Source: Rhyacophila brunnea
Lineage: Eukaryota; Arthropoda; Insecta; Trichoptera; Rhyacophilidae
Direction of reading: 5' to 3'
Length of the DNA stretch: 64,000 nt
Assembly: GCA_022495005.1 (NCBI GenBank)
Contig: JAGYXB010000569.1
Location: 62,001-126,000 of the forward strand
The translations under genes were made by a program, and so were the position numbers. This document shows, piece by piece, positions 1-12,370 of this stretch. The notes beneath the pieces are model-generated. The model did no database searches, was not told the origin of the DNA, and saw only the letters and a list, made by a program, of their open reading frames with translations. Position 1 is the first letter of the stretch. Each line of letters starts with the position of its first letter.

Positions 1-180
1 ACAAATACAGCATTCCCCAACTTGTCATTCAAGGAAAGATCAGTGGACGGCGCCGCATTTCGTGGCTTAAGAACCTCCGTGATTGGTACGAGTGCAGCTC
101 CACCGAACTGTTCCGGGTAGCAAACGACAAAGATAAGATCGCCTTGATGGTGGCCGACCTCCGCTAGGGGATGGCACAAT
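1..180 (+). mobile_element. 3' end of a non-LTR retrotransposon (LINE family 1), truncated by the window edge
   Basis: The plus strand translates to the C-terminal tail of a LINE polyprotein, with pieces such as IPQLVIQGKISG, RRISWLKNLRDWYEC and IALMVADLR followed by a stop. It ends in a short AAGAAGAAGA tail. The same tail is encoded on the minus strand of the LINE at 12540-13776, so the two are copies of one family. Only the last 57 or so codons are present, without reverse transcriptase motifs. The clade cannot be decided from this piece. It is a dead 3' fragment. Confidence 0.75.
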
Positions 181-204
181 AAGAAGAAGAACAAAGTTAA
201 CTAA

Positions 205-421
205 GTTAAAACGATGGCCTATATCGTTGTGGGTCCCAGATTGAAATCCTGGTTCTGGCAAATACACATATTGGTTTTTAATTTTGTGTTTCGGTCCAGG
301 GTATGGAACTTATAAGTTGAGCAAGTGGCTGACATTCATTTCTCGTAAAAACAAAATTTGTTAATACAAATCTCCACTCTTTGGTGGCCCATATTATGAT
401 CTTATTAGGATCGGACACGGA
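205..421 (+). mobile_element. tRNA-derived SINE, family A, copy 1
   Basis: The head resembles a tRNA gene, with a GATGGCC A-box-like block and a degenerate B-box-like block (AGATTGAAATCCTGG, against GGTTCGAATCC in the better copies). The body is shared with the copy at 36958-37192: a TACACATATTG stretch, a GAGCAAGTGGCTGACAT stretch, TTTCTCGTAAAAACAAAAT, and the end block CCATATTATGATCTTATTAG. It has no protein-coding capacity and would have been transcribed by RNA polymerase III. It directly follows the LINE tail. Confidence 0.75.
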
Positions 422-994
422 TGTCATTTTTGTTAATTCTACTTTATCCGAGTCATTTACGTTGACAACTGCTTCGGGCTATAAACTTATCTTCAGAACG
501 GTCAACTCTAACTGAAATTGAAGATTCTGACAACTTTTTCCAATTTCGGTTGGCTGTGATAGAGCGAAAGGCTATATAATTTATGTCAATATCCAATTCG
601 GTTTTCACCCACAACAATGGCGTAGTCTTCATCTATTTTTAATATTCTCCTGATTATTTAAATATCTTAAGTACATTTTTAACAGTTTAAGAACCGTACT
701 ATTAAAAAAGTTAACGTCTATAATAATAAAGTCATATCTGGACATGTTTTTAATGTATTTGCTTATCTCAACTTGCTACATAAGGTTGAGTTAATGACCT
801 TTATCACAAAGATGTACAGGTACAATGGGTATAGCCTTCGATAGGATGTATAGTATTGTTATGTGCCTGGTGGATTGAGAATTTGCCTCACCTGTATTCC
901 ATGACCAAATGTGTTCTTTATTTTTGATGGCGTCGGATTCTTAATACATAAAAACTCAAGAGAATAACATAGAAAACTTCATAGGTAATAACAG
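422..994. other. Unannotated AT-rich stretch
   Basis: No convincing coding frame, splice-bounded exon or repeat was recognised here. Confidence 0.4.
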
Positions 995-1320
995 GTAGAG
1001 TATCACTATTGAATTTAAAAATACAAGGAAACAAATTATCTGTCATATAAGTATACGCACCCACAGAAATAGCGAAAGAAGAAGAATATGATACTTTTTA
1101 TACAAATGTAAACAAAGCTATTAACCAAGCACATAAAACTTTTATAATAATGGGTGACCTAAATGCAAAAATAGGCCAACCCAGACAAGACGAATACTTA
1201 GCTACAAAATCAAACGGGTATGGAGAAAGAAACCAGAAAGGCCAGAGGTTAACACTTTGGAGGAGGCCTTCACCCGAAGAGGGGTTCTTACAAACCAAAC
1301 AAACTAATTACATACCATTA
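995..1320 (+). pseudogene. LINE endonuclease-domain fragment
   Basis: The plus strand reads through an apurinic-endonuclease-like domain of a non-LTR element. The blocks SLLNLKIQGNKLSVI, VYAPTEIAKEEEYDTF and FIIMGDLNAKIG are followed by GERNQKGQRL. GDLNAK corresponds to the catalytic GDFNxH/K block of the family. The piece lacks the domain's start and end and joins abruptly to a short LINE-tail-like segment (GGAGGAGGCCTTCACCCG, about 1258-1275). It is a non-functional relic. Confidence 0.7.
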
Positions 1321-1507
1321 TTCAATTTATAAACATTATCTAATAGTATTATATACAAAAATAAATAAAAAATCTTAATATACTCGTATATTATGTATTA
1401 TACAAAAAATAAAAAAATATAATAATAATTAATATTATATAAACTAGAAAATAAGTAGATAATACAACCATAGATAGATATATATACATAATAGATATAT
1501 TCATAGG

Positions 1508-1529
1508 TTATATATATATATATATATAT
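1508..1529. repeat. (TA)n microsatellite
   Basis: An uninterrupted TA dinucleotide run inside a very AT-rich stretch at 1330-1550. Confidence 0.9.
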
Positions 1530-1557
1530 TAATTAGATATAGTCATTTAACTTTATT

Positions 1558-1655
1558 AATCGGTAACTGGAGAAGTGTGGCGAGAGACCGGAGTGAGTGG
1601 AGAGCGGTTGTGGAGGAGGCCAAATCCCACCCCGGGATGTAGCGCCGTGGAAAAA
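1558..1655 (+). pseudogene. LINE C-terminal tail fragment
   Basis: The plus strand encodes NWRSVARDRSEWRAVVEEA followed by KSHPGM and a stop. This is the typical carboxy terminus of arthropod non-LTR reverse transcriptases (W..A.DR..WR..V.EA). Nothing upstream belongs to it, so it is a short 5'-truncated relic. It has higher GC than its AT-rich surroundings. Confidence 0.6.
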
Positions 1656-4204
1656 GATAGTCATTTAACTGTCATTTACTTTTGTTTGTAAGAAATAAAA
1701 AGGCTTTTTATTTTTTTCATTTTATTTATTTTATATTCCTGATCGCAAAAGTTCTGCATGTTATAAATGACATGGTTATTTTTTACTTTATACGCGACAT
1801 TGAAATTGTGAGGTTTAAAAGAATTATTAGAAGTGCCTAGTTTCAAACCCCCTAAAACAGTTTAAGAACAATAATTTTGAGTCACATATGTATATTTTTG
1901 TTAGGTACCTATATGATGGCCAAAGAATGAGCTTTAAAAAACGCCAAAAACTGTCAGTACGTATGATTAAAAATAAGGGTAAATTTCAAAACCCACTAAA
2001 GTGGTCCGGGTGTGCTTTTCAAATTCCCCTAAAATGGATATGCCAATTACCGCGCGTTGCACGTGGCACGGATTTCAATACTACTAAAATTGATCGAATA
2101 AAATCAAAGCAATTTGATGTGGATCGCATTGTAGATTAATAGGTTTTTACGATATTTATAATGGAGGATGAATAAAAAATGTAGCAAAAAGCAAACGAAA
2201 TAATAAAGCATAGGAAAGAAACGTTAAAAACTAATATAGAACATCAAAATGAGTGTGTTAATATTGACAGTTTCTACATATTATTTGTCAAGTAATCCAG
2301 TGGCGTTCCACCATAGAGTGTTCTCTGTATTTGCAATTGACTAACAAAATAAATTGGCAAAAAACTCTTCAGAAAAATAGATTTAATGAATGAAAAAAGA
2401 AAACACAGACTGAGATATAAGACATTTTACGCAATATTTCGAGAAGAAAAAGTAGACAACTGACTTCCTCTTAAGTATGCTTACATACTGAGTTTAAACG
2501 CTAGAATATATCAATATATGGCCACGTATTTATTTCGACTTATACGTGGTGTATATGAGAACTCTGCCATTCTTGGTAATATTGACTTGTGTGTCTCTGA
2601 TTAATTAGAAATCTTAAAAATCGGGAGCATCAGTAGTTTGTTCTCCCGAGGAGCAGAACTAACCTGCCATCGGTGATGCCAATTGGGAGGGCAATAACTC
2701 TGTTCAACCAAATCGCTTCGGATATTGATATATTCCATCTACGCGAGGAGGATAATGGACGTTGTTTTATAGATTCTTAAAATAGGGTCAACTTGATTCA
2801 TTCGGTGTGCTTCTATGCTTTATAATTAATATTTTTTATACTTATTTAATTTTTTTTATAATGTACCTTTTACTTTTCTTTTCTGCACATATTTATTTCT
2901 TCTTTACACTGTTTCTTTGTTTTTAAATGTCATGCCGCGAACGTCTTAAATTCGTAATTTGTAATGTTCACGGTATGAAAAAAAAAAAAAAATGAATTTG
3001 AATTTAATTGACTGCCAAAAAATCTTTCCCCAACCATTTTGTTAATATTCGCTTTACGTCGATATAAAAAATATAAGGTTTTACTATGTCAATGTTTGGT
3101 GAAACCATCATCACATTTAAAATTTTAAAAAATATTTATACCTTCGACATATTTATAAATATTCAGGGCCGGTTTTGCAATTTTAGCATTTTTCATTAAA
3201 AATGACGTATTAAATATTTTTCAGTTTTTATATAATTTATTTGGATTTCAGCTAATCACCCTTTGTTTTGAGCCAAAGTGGTTCTTACAGGCCTCTATAG
3301 GTCCTTGTGACCCCTGAGGGGGTCTGTGGCAAATTAAAAATAATTTTGGGGTGCGTGGACAACGTCGGAAGGTCTGTGAAAAGTTCAATATAAGACCATT
3401 TTGCTAGTGCTCGCACTAGACGTTCAGAATTAAAATATAATTTTCTATTTTTTTACGTTATATAGTATTTTTAAGCGGTCAAAACGTAACCATTTATTAG
3501 GTAAAGATATTCATAATTTAAGATATTTTAAAGAAACACTAGGTCACTTATATTAAAATATATAATAATATGCAAATAAATTATCAGGAACATATTGTAT
3601 CAACTACCTATGAAACGTGAATCATGTATGGGAAATCTTCTTACTTATCAGTACGGCTACCACATTTTAATACAACACACAGAACCATCTTTTCTACTTA
3701 ATTAACTAAAAATATTTACCACTGAATTTATGTTTAAGACAAAAAGTATCAATTTTAGGAACACGCGCTCGCAGGTTATCGACACTTAGTTGAGCAACAA
3801 ACTAAGATTTGGTGGCGACACCACAACAAATCATCTCACACATCTGTAAATCTTTTATCATACTCTAGAGTGTGTTGCAGAGATTATAAGGATGCCGAAT
3901 ACTTTCTCACTCGCACTTATGCATCGTTTTTGTTCAGGCCTTGTTTGTGACACATTTTCATGAGAGTTAAAATAAATAGCAATAAATAAATGGATAGCGA
4001 TGCTTACGTCCTGAGTAAAATATAAATTTAATATAGTACATAAAAAAAACAAGTTATGACAAGCATCCCACCGTACAATCGGGTCGACCGCGGCCGTTTT
4101 TCTTATGCAGGTAAACAGAAACGGATTCTCGCCGCTACATGCAATTACTTGTCTAAAATATGACATTATAAAAGAATCGTGCATCCAAACAATAATTTAG
4201 GCCA
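1656..4204. other. Intergenic or intronic stretch without recognised genes
   Basis: Three degenerate copies of a TTTCAAA..CCCCTAAA motif lie near 1840, 1983 and 2018. A 15-base A-run at 2978-2992 follows a T-rich segment and could be the 3' end of an old retrocopy. A GC-richer block at 3255-3400 (CCTGAGGGGGTCTGTGG) resembles hAT-derived sequence but has no visible terminal repeats. No gene is supported. Confidence 0.35.
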
Positions 4205-4610
4205 GATTAATGCCAATAATAAGACATCGTAGCAAACTAACCCTCAGAGGCAACGTCTCTTATAAACCGCCATAATTAGACACAATCATGACATTCACCT
4301 GCTCCATATGGGCACACGGTAGCCCCAAACTCATCAAAAAGGTACAAACAGTTCAAAACTTATCCCTACGCGCGATCTGAAAAGCCTCACCTTATGTTCG
4401 ATGTTCAACTCTACATAGAGATCTAGACATATAAAACCTAGACAAATACATCCAAAAGCTAGCCATCAAATTTTACGCCACCATAATAAACCACCCCAAC
4501 CCACTCAACAACAATCTCAATGATTATGATGAAAATGTCCCTACAGAATTCGATAGACTCTGGACAAATCTTAGGAGAAAGCCTCCCTCCTAAAAACCAA
4601 ACCAAACAAT
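4205..4610 (+). pseudogene. Decayed LINE reverse-transcriptase C-terminal fragment (jockey-like)
   Basis: Pieces in more than one plus frame match the end of a jockey-type polymerase: MTFTCSIWAHGSPKLIKK, VQTVQNLSLRAI, and after an in-frame stop YVRCSTLHRDLDI, KLAIKFYATIINHPNPL and FDRLWTNLRRKPPS. The order agrees with the thumb-to-C-terminus region (tyrosine/tryptophan block, VQNKxLR block, LHRDL block). At least two stops make it a pseudogene. Confidence 0.6.
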
Positions 4611-6415
4611 AACACTCATTTTCTGATTTCAGATAGCGACAGGGTTTTTGGCCGAGAGTTTTGCACATCCACTCTCGGAGTATTTCCATCCACCGCGACT
4701 CAAATTTTGATGAGCGAACAGAGATAAGGTGTAAGAATCTTTTTCGTTTTGTTTCTTCTCCTTCTTCAGAATACATTCACTTGGAGCTGGTGTGGCTGAC
4801 GGCCAAATTCCAAACTTCGCCTCCTACCTCCTTTTTTTTCATCCAAAGGATGACAACCCGGATCTAGGACCAACCGCCAGACAGTCGAAGGCCAAATGAT
4901 GGTCGGGGATGTAAACGATGGGAGCGTGCGCGCGCGGGGCTCGGTCGGGGGGGGGGGGTGGCTCAGACTGAAGAGTAAAGAAGAAAGCTTTTACTTAAAA
5001 TCTAAATTCCTTTTACAACAATACTACTTTTAACCATAGAAGGAAATATAAAACCCTCCCCGGCCCTACTCAAGAGCCGGCTTAAAATCACACACAGTAA
5101 AATCATTCAAACCTAATACCACAGATGATTATCTACAGATGAAGAGTATTATTATAAGAGATAATGCTCAGGCGCCCCATAAAATAGGATTACCCAATGC
5201 AATACAATACAACAATAATTTAGTTATGTTTTTGCGTTATGTGAAATGCATTTAAGGGGGATGCTTCTACCCACAGAGGCATCTAGCGAATTTTGTCATT
5301 CTGTTCTTATTTCATATTTTTAAGGGATTTATTTTATTCCAAAAATACTGGCTTACAAGTGTCCACCTGGTAAAAAAATCTGGCAGTGATAAAGTTAAAA
5401 GCGATTGTTCACGTATATTAAATTTATTTTATTCGGATTTCCTCTCCAAACAATTTGGGTCCTTGAACTTGACCCATACAGTGAAAATACATTTTTTTGT
5501 CATTTTACCACAGTTTCATAAATAGCTGCTCTACAAATTTGGCTGCCATAAAATTAATAATTTTAAATCTAAAAATAACGGGTGACGTTGAATTCCATCT
5601 GATATATTTTCAAAATCCAGTGGGTTACAGCCAACCTTGCCCAAGTTGTCATATTCAGTAGTGGTTATCAATTTTTTTTTAATGGGTGGGTCCAGTAAAG
5701 AGATCCAGGGGATATAGGTTGGGTTAGTGGCTGATAACTATTCCTCGTCAAAAATGTAAATTAATATATGAGGGAAAATAGTAATTATTATTTAGTAAAG
5801 TTTCTTTTATCGAATAATAATATTTTACGGACTAATACAATTAGTATATTGATCCAAACACACATATTATTTTCAAAATCAATATCCGGAACAGACTTGT
5901 GTTTATATTACACTCAATTGGGAATTTCGTATCTTTTGGTAATAAAACTATTTCGATTTCTCATCCGTTTGCTTCACAGACAAGTTGATTACTAATAATT
6001 TCCTTAATAATTTGTACATACCTAATATTGATTTCAAAGAGTTTTCTTTACTTATATTATACCTATAGGTATATATTTAAGTACATAATGACTTTCATAC
6101 TTGACTCAATTTTGTCTGGAAATCTGAAAAAACTAGTTAAACTCAGGTACATCCAGGGAACTCTTGTTCTGTGGGTACATCTTATGAAATAAATAGATTT
6201 CCAAATGGATGTCATGGAAGAATGATGCAGGAAAATGGGACGATCTTGTTATGCGGGTAATTTGCGATGGGATAAAATGATTGAAAATTCACCAATTGAT
6301 AGTTAAAAACTAAAAATCGATTGTTAAATACCATTTTTATAAAATTATTTATTTTATAGTTTAATATTTTTAATTATAATAAAAAAAATATTATTTAATC
6401 GTACTAACATAACTA
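4611..6415. other. Stretch without recognised genes; unusual GC block at 4905-4975
   Basis: The 4905-4975 block contains a CG/GC alternation (GTGCGCGCGCGGGG) and an 11-base G-run, very different from the 70% AT surroundings. It could be the 3' UTR of the LINE fragment just upstream, but I see no diagnostic end. The rest is AT-rich and unassigned. Confidence 0.35.
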
Positions 6416-6421
6416 TTTAAT
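6416..6421 (-). terminator. Candidate polyadenylation signal (ATTAAA)
   Basis: ATTAAA lies on the minus strand about 100 bases after the stop codon of the secreted-protein gene. It is the only hexamer of that type I noticed at a suitable distance. It is inferred, not proven. Confidence 0.35.
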
Positions 6422-6519
6422 AGAGAATCAAAATTAAAATAAAGATTTAGAATGCATTCAGTTTTCAGTCATGTAGTAATAATTGACACAGGAAAGTCCG
6501 GAGATTACTTGTACTTGCA

Positions 6520-9500
6520 TTAATCAAAAATGTCCGCAACAGTATATATTGTATCATTCATTTGACGGAATAAACATTTGATTGGTTGCAATACGTCATA
6601 GTTAACAGCATCGTTCACCCCTGATCCCATTTTTACGCCATAATAGGTTCCCTTAATGACCTTTGGTGTGATCTGAAAAGTTATTTAAATAAAATAATAC
6701 ATTTGGTAGTAAAAACTCAAATGGTGTTAAATGTCAATTCTTGGTGAATAGACATTGTGTTCATTATAAAACACAATATTATTGTATACATATTTTATAT
6801 AGTTACTTTTAAAAAATCAATACAAATAATAGGTACTTTCTTTAAAGATAATGCATCCGCTGATAGAATAAAATATAATAAAATAGGTAATTAACCCATC
6901 GACACGAGAAATTAGTGTGTTAGAAAAGGTACCTACTTGGTAATATTTATAAATCATATTAGGACATCTATGAAAAATTCTGGTATGAACTGTATTTAGA
7001 AAGAAGTTCTCTACAGAGTTAATGTAATAAATAGCAGATATTCTTACCAATCATTAATTCATCGAATACACTATATTATTTAGTTTTCTTATATTACGAG
7101 ACATACCATACCTATGTACTTCATATTGGTGTACTTTCTTTTCCTATTCATATTACATTTACAAGCGGAACTCAATGGAAGTAGTATATTTTTCACTGTG
7201 AAGTGCTTCTACATCGATATTATAGTTTGTTTTCATTTATTTATTTATTTATTTTACCATACAATGAGTATACAAATATGTATTTTATACATTCATGACT
7301 GGATTTTTTTTAAATATTCGAGCTGAGAGAGCAGGGAATTGAAACATAATATATTTAAACAGCGTCGATCCAAGTATTTCGGATGAATATAATATTTTTA
7401 TTATTCACCCACTATGTATTAATGCTGCCGTATTGAAATAAATAACGTTACATCCACATTTATTAGGTGATTTGGAGATAAAATGCTCATATTTCAAATG
7501 TAATAATGTTATACTTAATATATGTATACAATAACATATTAATGATCCCCTTCTTATTCAACAGCTATGTATGCATGTAGGGTTTAAAAAAATTATAAAC
7601 GCTTGCTAAAATTGTGTTTTTTTGTAGCTCTGGTTAGCAATATTGTAAAAATTCATCTATCAAGCAACATCTTATTCTTAACTCCATTTGAGAAAAATGT
7701 GAGTAAAGACTATTCATTTTATTAGAAGAGAATGGAAGGTTTGTTCCCGCATTGGCAAAGAAACAATAAGTATTCCCAGGAAACGCATATAGAAATTATT
7801 ATTACGTACTAATTTCATTAGAAAGTATATTATTAAGACGAGTCATGAAGTTCGTGTCAGCAGGTAAGTCATGGTTGTGGACAGAAGCGGAACTACGAGT
7901 ATATTGCGCAATACCCTGGAGTGTAAGGGGGGGGGGGAATAAAAATACTTATTCGTAAATATATAGGTCCATTACTTTAAATTTTTGTAATATCAAAGGG
8001 GCAGAAGAGGGTCACCATTTTTTTACCGGAAGGGGGAAAAATTTGAAGAACCGCTCGTTTTTTGTCGACTCGACTTAAAAGAACAAACTATCAGGTACTT
8101 CATTGCCTTGACTTATTATTTAATATTATAAAGAGTATAATGGTACTTACATCTGTAGCCCAGCAACTTATAAACCTTGCTTTACTGATGAATCCTCTAT
8201 CGCTATTTACATAATATGTAAAAGCGCATTTACAGGTATCGAGGAATGCCCAAACGAAAGCATCTACAACCTTCACAAAAAGGCTAACTAGATTAGTAAC
8301 TTTGTCAGCGACATTTGTAAATTCTGCCAATTCGCAGTTGACGGTGTTGATGATACCTTTCAAGAGACCTTGTATTATAAGTACCCGTACAGCAGTCGTA
8401 CATTTATTCCACGATTCTCCAAAAGATGCGATGATTTGCTTGATTCCAGAATAGACCTGTTACATTAAAACATCGAGCTTAATATTTTAAAGGAAGTGTA
8501 ATGTTATTTTCCATGAACCATGCAAATTAATACAATTTACTAACAATTTATTTTTATAAGAGTTCAAATTAATCAATTACCTATGATCTAAAAACATTGA
8601 GAAACTAATACATATTTATAACATTAAATTAATACTATCGACCGAAGGTACTTGATGGAATTTGAATTTAAATTCTAATGGATTTAAGTTTTGTACTATC
8701 CTATTTGAGTCGTTTTTTGCGACCCGGGTTTCGACTTTCGGCATCTTCAGGCACTGTCAACACTCACCAAAAGGAAAATACGCACTGTGTCAGTATGTAT
8801 TATGTGTTATGATCCATGAATTAATAGGTAGGTGATAAAGTTTTTACCTACTTTATTGTATTGATTTGTTATATAAGTTAGAGTTAATAGTATTCGTTGT
8901 CAGTGTGTATTTGCCTTTTAGAGAGTATACACAGTGCTTGAAGATGCCGAAAGGCGAAACCCGGGTCGCAAAAAACGACTCAAATGAAATAGTACAAAAC
9001 TTAAATCCATTAGAATAATAAATATTTTTTAAATCCAAAGATACGATTACAATTAAGCATTCGTTGAATGCTTTCGTCTTATTATGATTTATATAAATCT
9101 TATTGTGGAAATGTAAATTTGTATATATATTATATTATACATTTATATATAATATCTAATGTAATTAAAAATGTGTATTTTTTTACTTTTAAAATAACTT
9201 TATATCCTTTTATTTATATAAAATCCAGTTTAATTATCGTATATAGTAGAACTTTATTTCCCCTTGTAATAAAATAGTATAAATACATTAATTCAGTTTA
9301 CAAACGGATTCCCCGATGAAAAGGATCTTAGGAATCATATTATAATATGGAGATGGTATATGGAGACGAAGGTACTATACCACGAATTTTAGACATTTTG
9401 CCGTGATCGACTCACATGTTAACTTTGAAAAAGATGATTTTATTGGTCTGGCCATATCTGAAGAATGATTTTATTATGAAAGATGAAAGAAGGCCGGCAG

Positions 9501-11703
9501 ACCTAAAATGAGGCCGCTAGACAGTGCAGCGGAATGCGGAATCCTTGGCAATAAGGCAGTGGAGAGAAGTTATGACAGACAGAAGTGGGTGAAGAAGTTT
9601 TATGGAAGTAGTTAAGACTTACATTGGATTGTAATTCCGATGATAATAAGAATACAATATCTATCTTAACTGATAATGACATGTACCTATCGATTTATGG
9701 GGGTTAATGTCGGAGTATTACTACGGATTCGGGGAAATAATGAATTAAAATATTATGTGTATTTGGCCTTTCACATGATATAATATAAGACATAGATATA
9801 AATATTGAAGTAACAAAAGTTTGGCGTGGGAAAAAAGACAGCGAGTTAGGTTAGGGCGATTAGACGGTTTCAAGACCTACTTCCCTACTACCTACCCTCT
9901 AACCTTCCAGTCATAGAGGTATTAAATAAACTTTCAGCCAAGCAGAGATAATATAACGGTACTTTTCCACTATTTTATTTCACTTTCTCACTGTTTAGTT
10001 GAGCGTCCCGGTCTGGCACATACAGGTTAGATATGTAGGGGTCGTCGATGTGAGGGCCAATGGTGTAGTGACGAGGAGAGATGAGAAGTCGTTGTCGTGA
10101 TTATGAAGGGTGTGAGTTTATTTAAATTGCGTAAGTACATGTGTACAATTGTTACAATAATGCGAATCACAGCACAGAGCGATATGCTTCGGTCGAAAAC
10201 TTACAATCGAATAATTCTCTTTTTATCAATCATGACGTACTGATTATTATTTTAATATTCCCATAGATATAATATATTTCTTCCTAATTCTGTCGATTAC
10301 AGGATTATTAATAAGGGGATTTAGGTATTTATTACGTTATTTGGTATCACTATATACTCGTTTCTTTTCCGCGTATCGTATCAACAGTACATATCGGTCT
10401 GGATGGGCAAACGATGCAACGTCACATATCGAAGTGTGATACAAAAATACTTAATATGTAATATGCTTGATTGGCTTTTGTTGGCATGTCGTTGTTACAA
10501 CAAAGATAATATATTAAAACGTATGAATTAATAAGTAGGTATAAAAACTATTACCTTTGATAGTTTTGGCCATTATTGCATTTTTGTCTTTAGTTGGCTC
10601 ATTTATAATTATTAAAAAAAATGTAATGAAACCGTACGTTTCATAAAATATGAGAAAGATTATTGTTTATAGTTTAATTTAATGAAATATAAAACTCACC
10701 GTTTTTGCAATTGAAGGAATGTAAGCGAGTATCTTTGCCTGATCAAAATACGATGCAGAATCCGCTAAAGGTGAAACAACTGATGTAATTGCATCAGTGA
10801 CGGTAGTGCTAAGACTCTGTTCGCCAGAACCAAATATGCCGAAAAAGCCATTTGAAGCCTAGAAATGGTAAGAATAAAGAAATTAAACATAATAATTAGA
10901 ATATTGCAAGCCCGATTAAAAAAAATGCAGCGCTTTGAGACTCTTTTTTTTTGAAAGATGGTAATATGTGGTTTAGAGCTATATAAAAGTGTTGAAAAAA
11001 TCAATTTCAAACGTAATATTATAATGTAAATTTGCGTAGATAATATATTAAAGAAATAAAAGCGGTGGTAGTACGTTCTATTAATTGTACTTACTATTGT
11101 ATAATATAATATATTTTGGTACCAAACTAACTCATTTTCATATTATTTACTAAAAGTCTATATCCTTGCAGTCGGAAACAAATTATAACAAACAAGACAA
11201 GTTTCAGCACAAATACAACAAGTTTTTAAAATGAATATTTAGTAAGTATATCAACTTTACTAACGATGTGTCAGATTTTTTCATGAAATTTAATATTTCT
11301 ACTTTAGCGTCGCCGGCGTATTATGGATTATTTCATGACGAGTAGGCGGCCTTAAGTAGACTAATATTATATTATACGTATTAAAGAAAAATAAAAACAT
11401 AATTTACAATAAATTAAAACATAGCCACACTGTAACAGAAAAATGGTCTATTATTCAGTTCTTTAAAAAATGATTCAATTAATAAAGCTTTGCAGTATTT
11501 TGACGAACTACTTTATGTATCTACTACTATTAATTGTAACTAAGTACATATTACAACAAACAATGATACAAATGTTGAAATCTACGCATTTTATTGTAAA
11601 TTAATTTATATTAATATAATATATATATGGTACACATTTATATTCTTTTTGTATTTACCTGCACAAGGCAAACGATTAGAAGTGCTCCTGCTATTAGTTT
11701 CAT
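6520..11703 (-). CDS. Unrecognised secreted six-cysteine protein, four exons, 220 residues
   Basis: A complete spliced gene on the minus strand. Coding exons are 11659-11703 (15 codons), 10700-10858 (53), 8151-8456 (102) and 6520-6672 (50 plus TAA). All three introns are phase 0 with GT-AG ends (GTAAAT, GTGAGT, GTAAGT donors), and every junction keeps one open frame. Residues 1-15, MKLIAGALLIVCLVQ, are a classic signal peptide, with cleavage likely near residues 16-19. The mature part has no membrane anchor. It looks mostly helical and holds six cysteines (87, 109, 143, 145, 166, 203), including a CKC pair, enough for three disulfides. A TATA box lies 55 bases upstream of the ATG. I recognise no domain. 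Small, helical, secreted and apparently lineage-restricted proteins in insects are often salivary or haemolymph products, but that is only inference. The introns carry transposon relics. Gene structure is strongly supported, function unknown. Confidence 0.88.
8672..9016. repeat. Fold-back (palindromic) element with hammerhead-like cores in its arms
   Basis: Two arms of about 116 bases (8672-8787 and 8901-9016) are imperfect reverse complements around a 113-base centre. On the minus strand the left arm (8750 down to 8721) reads CTGAAGA, then a GCC-GAAA-GTC hairpin, then GAAA, then CCCGGGTC. The right arm has the same block on the plus strand at 8938-8967, with the first C changed to T and an intact GCC/GGC stem. 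This is the order of a type I hammerhead ribozyme: core, stem II, GAAA, short stem III, GUC cleavage triplet. It lies in intron 2 of the secreted-protein gene. Ribozyme activity is unproven. Confidence 0.7.
9300..9655 (+). pseudogene. Decayed LINE C-terminal fragment inside intron 2
   Basis: The plus strand shows MKRILGII and GDGIWRRRYYTTNFRHF. After frameshifts it continues with KAGRPKM and a degenerate tail resembling W...DR..W...... It ends near a TGATAATAAGAA tail. The pattern matches the family at 15130-16145 (ILRAIFRIYNEDGVW). It lies antisense to the host gene and is not functional. Confidence 0.55.
9830..10200. other. GC-richer intronic block, unassigned
   Basis: This intron-2 stretch is less AT-rich than its neighbours (for example TTGAGCGTCCCGGTCTGGC). 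It has no long frame, no clear terminal repeats and no tRNA-like boxes. A solo LTR is possible but not supported. Confidence 0.25.
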
Positions 11704-11757
11704 GTTGAATTATTAATACACTAAGAAAGAATGATATAATTGATGGAAAAATAACAG

Positions 11758-11765
11758 CTTTTATA
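11758..11765 (-). promoter_or_regulatory. TATA box of the secreted-protein gene
   Basis: TATAAAAG on the minus strand, 55 bases upstream of the start codon. It predicts a transcription start near 11730 and a short 5' UTR. Strong TATA boxes are typical of highly expressed tissue-specific secreted-product genes in insects. Confidence 0.6.
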
Positions 11766-12370
11766 TGAAAGTTAATATAATAAATTATGTTATTTCAGCT
11801 GTGCATTTAAAAAAATATCTTAAAAATCTATCTTCATATTTTTTCATATAGGTAATTGCACAGAAAATGAATACATGGTGTCACAAAAGAAGTAATCATT
11901 TGCATACTATTTTTTTTATGTTCTTAAAAATTCCCACCCACTTCACTGAACTTCACTTTCCAACCATCCCTATTCCACATAACATAATATTTCACTATAG
12001 TGATTAAAAACTCACGTTTATGGCATCGACCTATTATGCTATTATTTCCACTCCAATGTATAAATTTCACGTGAGCGACATCACTTGCGGGTATAAGTCA
12101 ATTTTAATAACTAAAAATTGTCTTCTGGGGGTTTTCTTTTACATTCAATATGATTTGTTGAATTAGTCGTTTGTCGTGAAATATATTTTTTTAAAGTGTC
12201 TATTTTCTTTATGAATAATACTAATTTCACTAAATACTACATTATGTAGTTAATAATATTCATATGGCTTGCTTAATATTATGGTAGTAATACTTATTAT
12301 GGAGAAAAATATAGATATCTTTGAGAGGACTAAAAATGACTATTTCGTATTTTATTATATTTTATATTTA
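11766..12370. other. Upstream flank of the secreted-protein gene
   Basis: AT-rich, no recognised gene or repeat. It probably contains the proximal control region of the minus-strand gene, but no specific site can be named. Confidence 0.3.

Noticed and set aside
3858..4184. 108-codon minus-strand frame
   Set aside because: No family motif, no splice sites, and adjacent to LINE debris. It is probably a chance frame.
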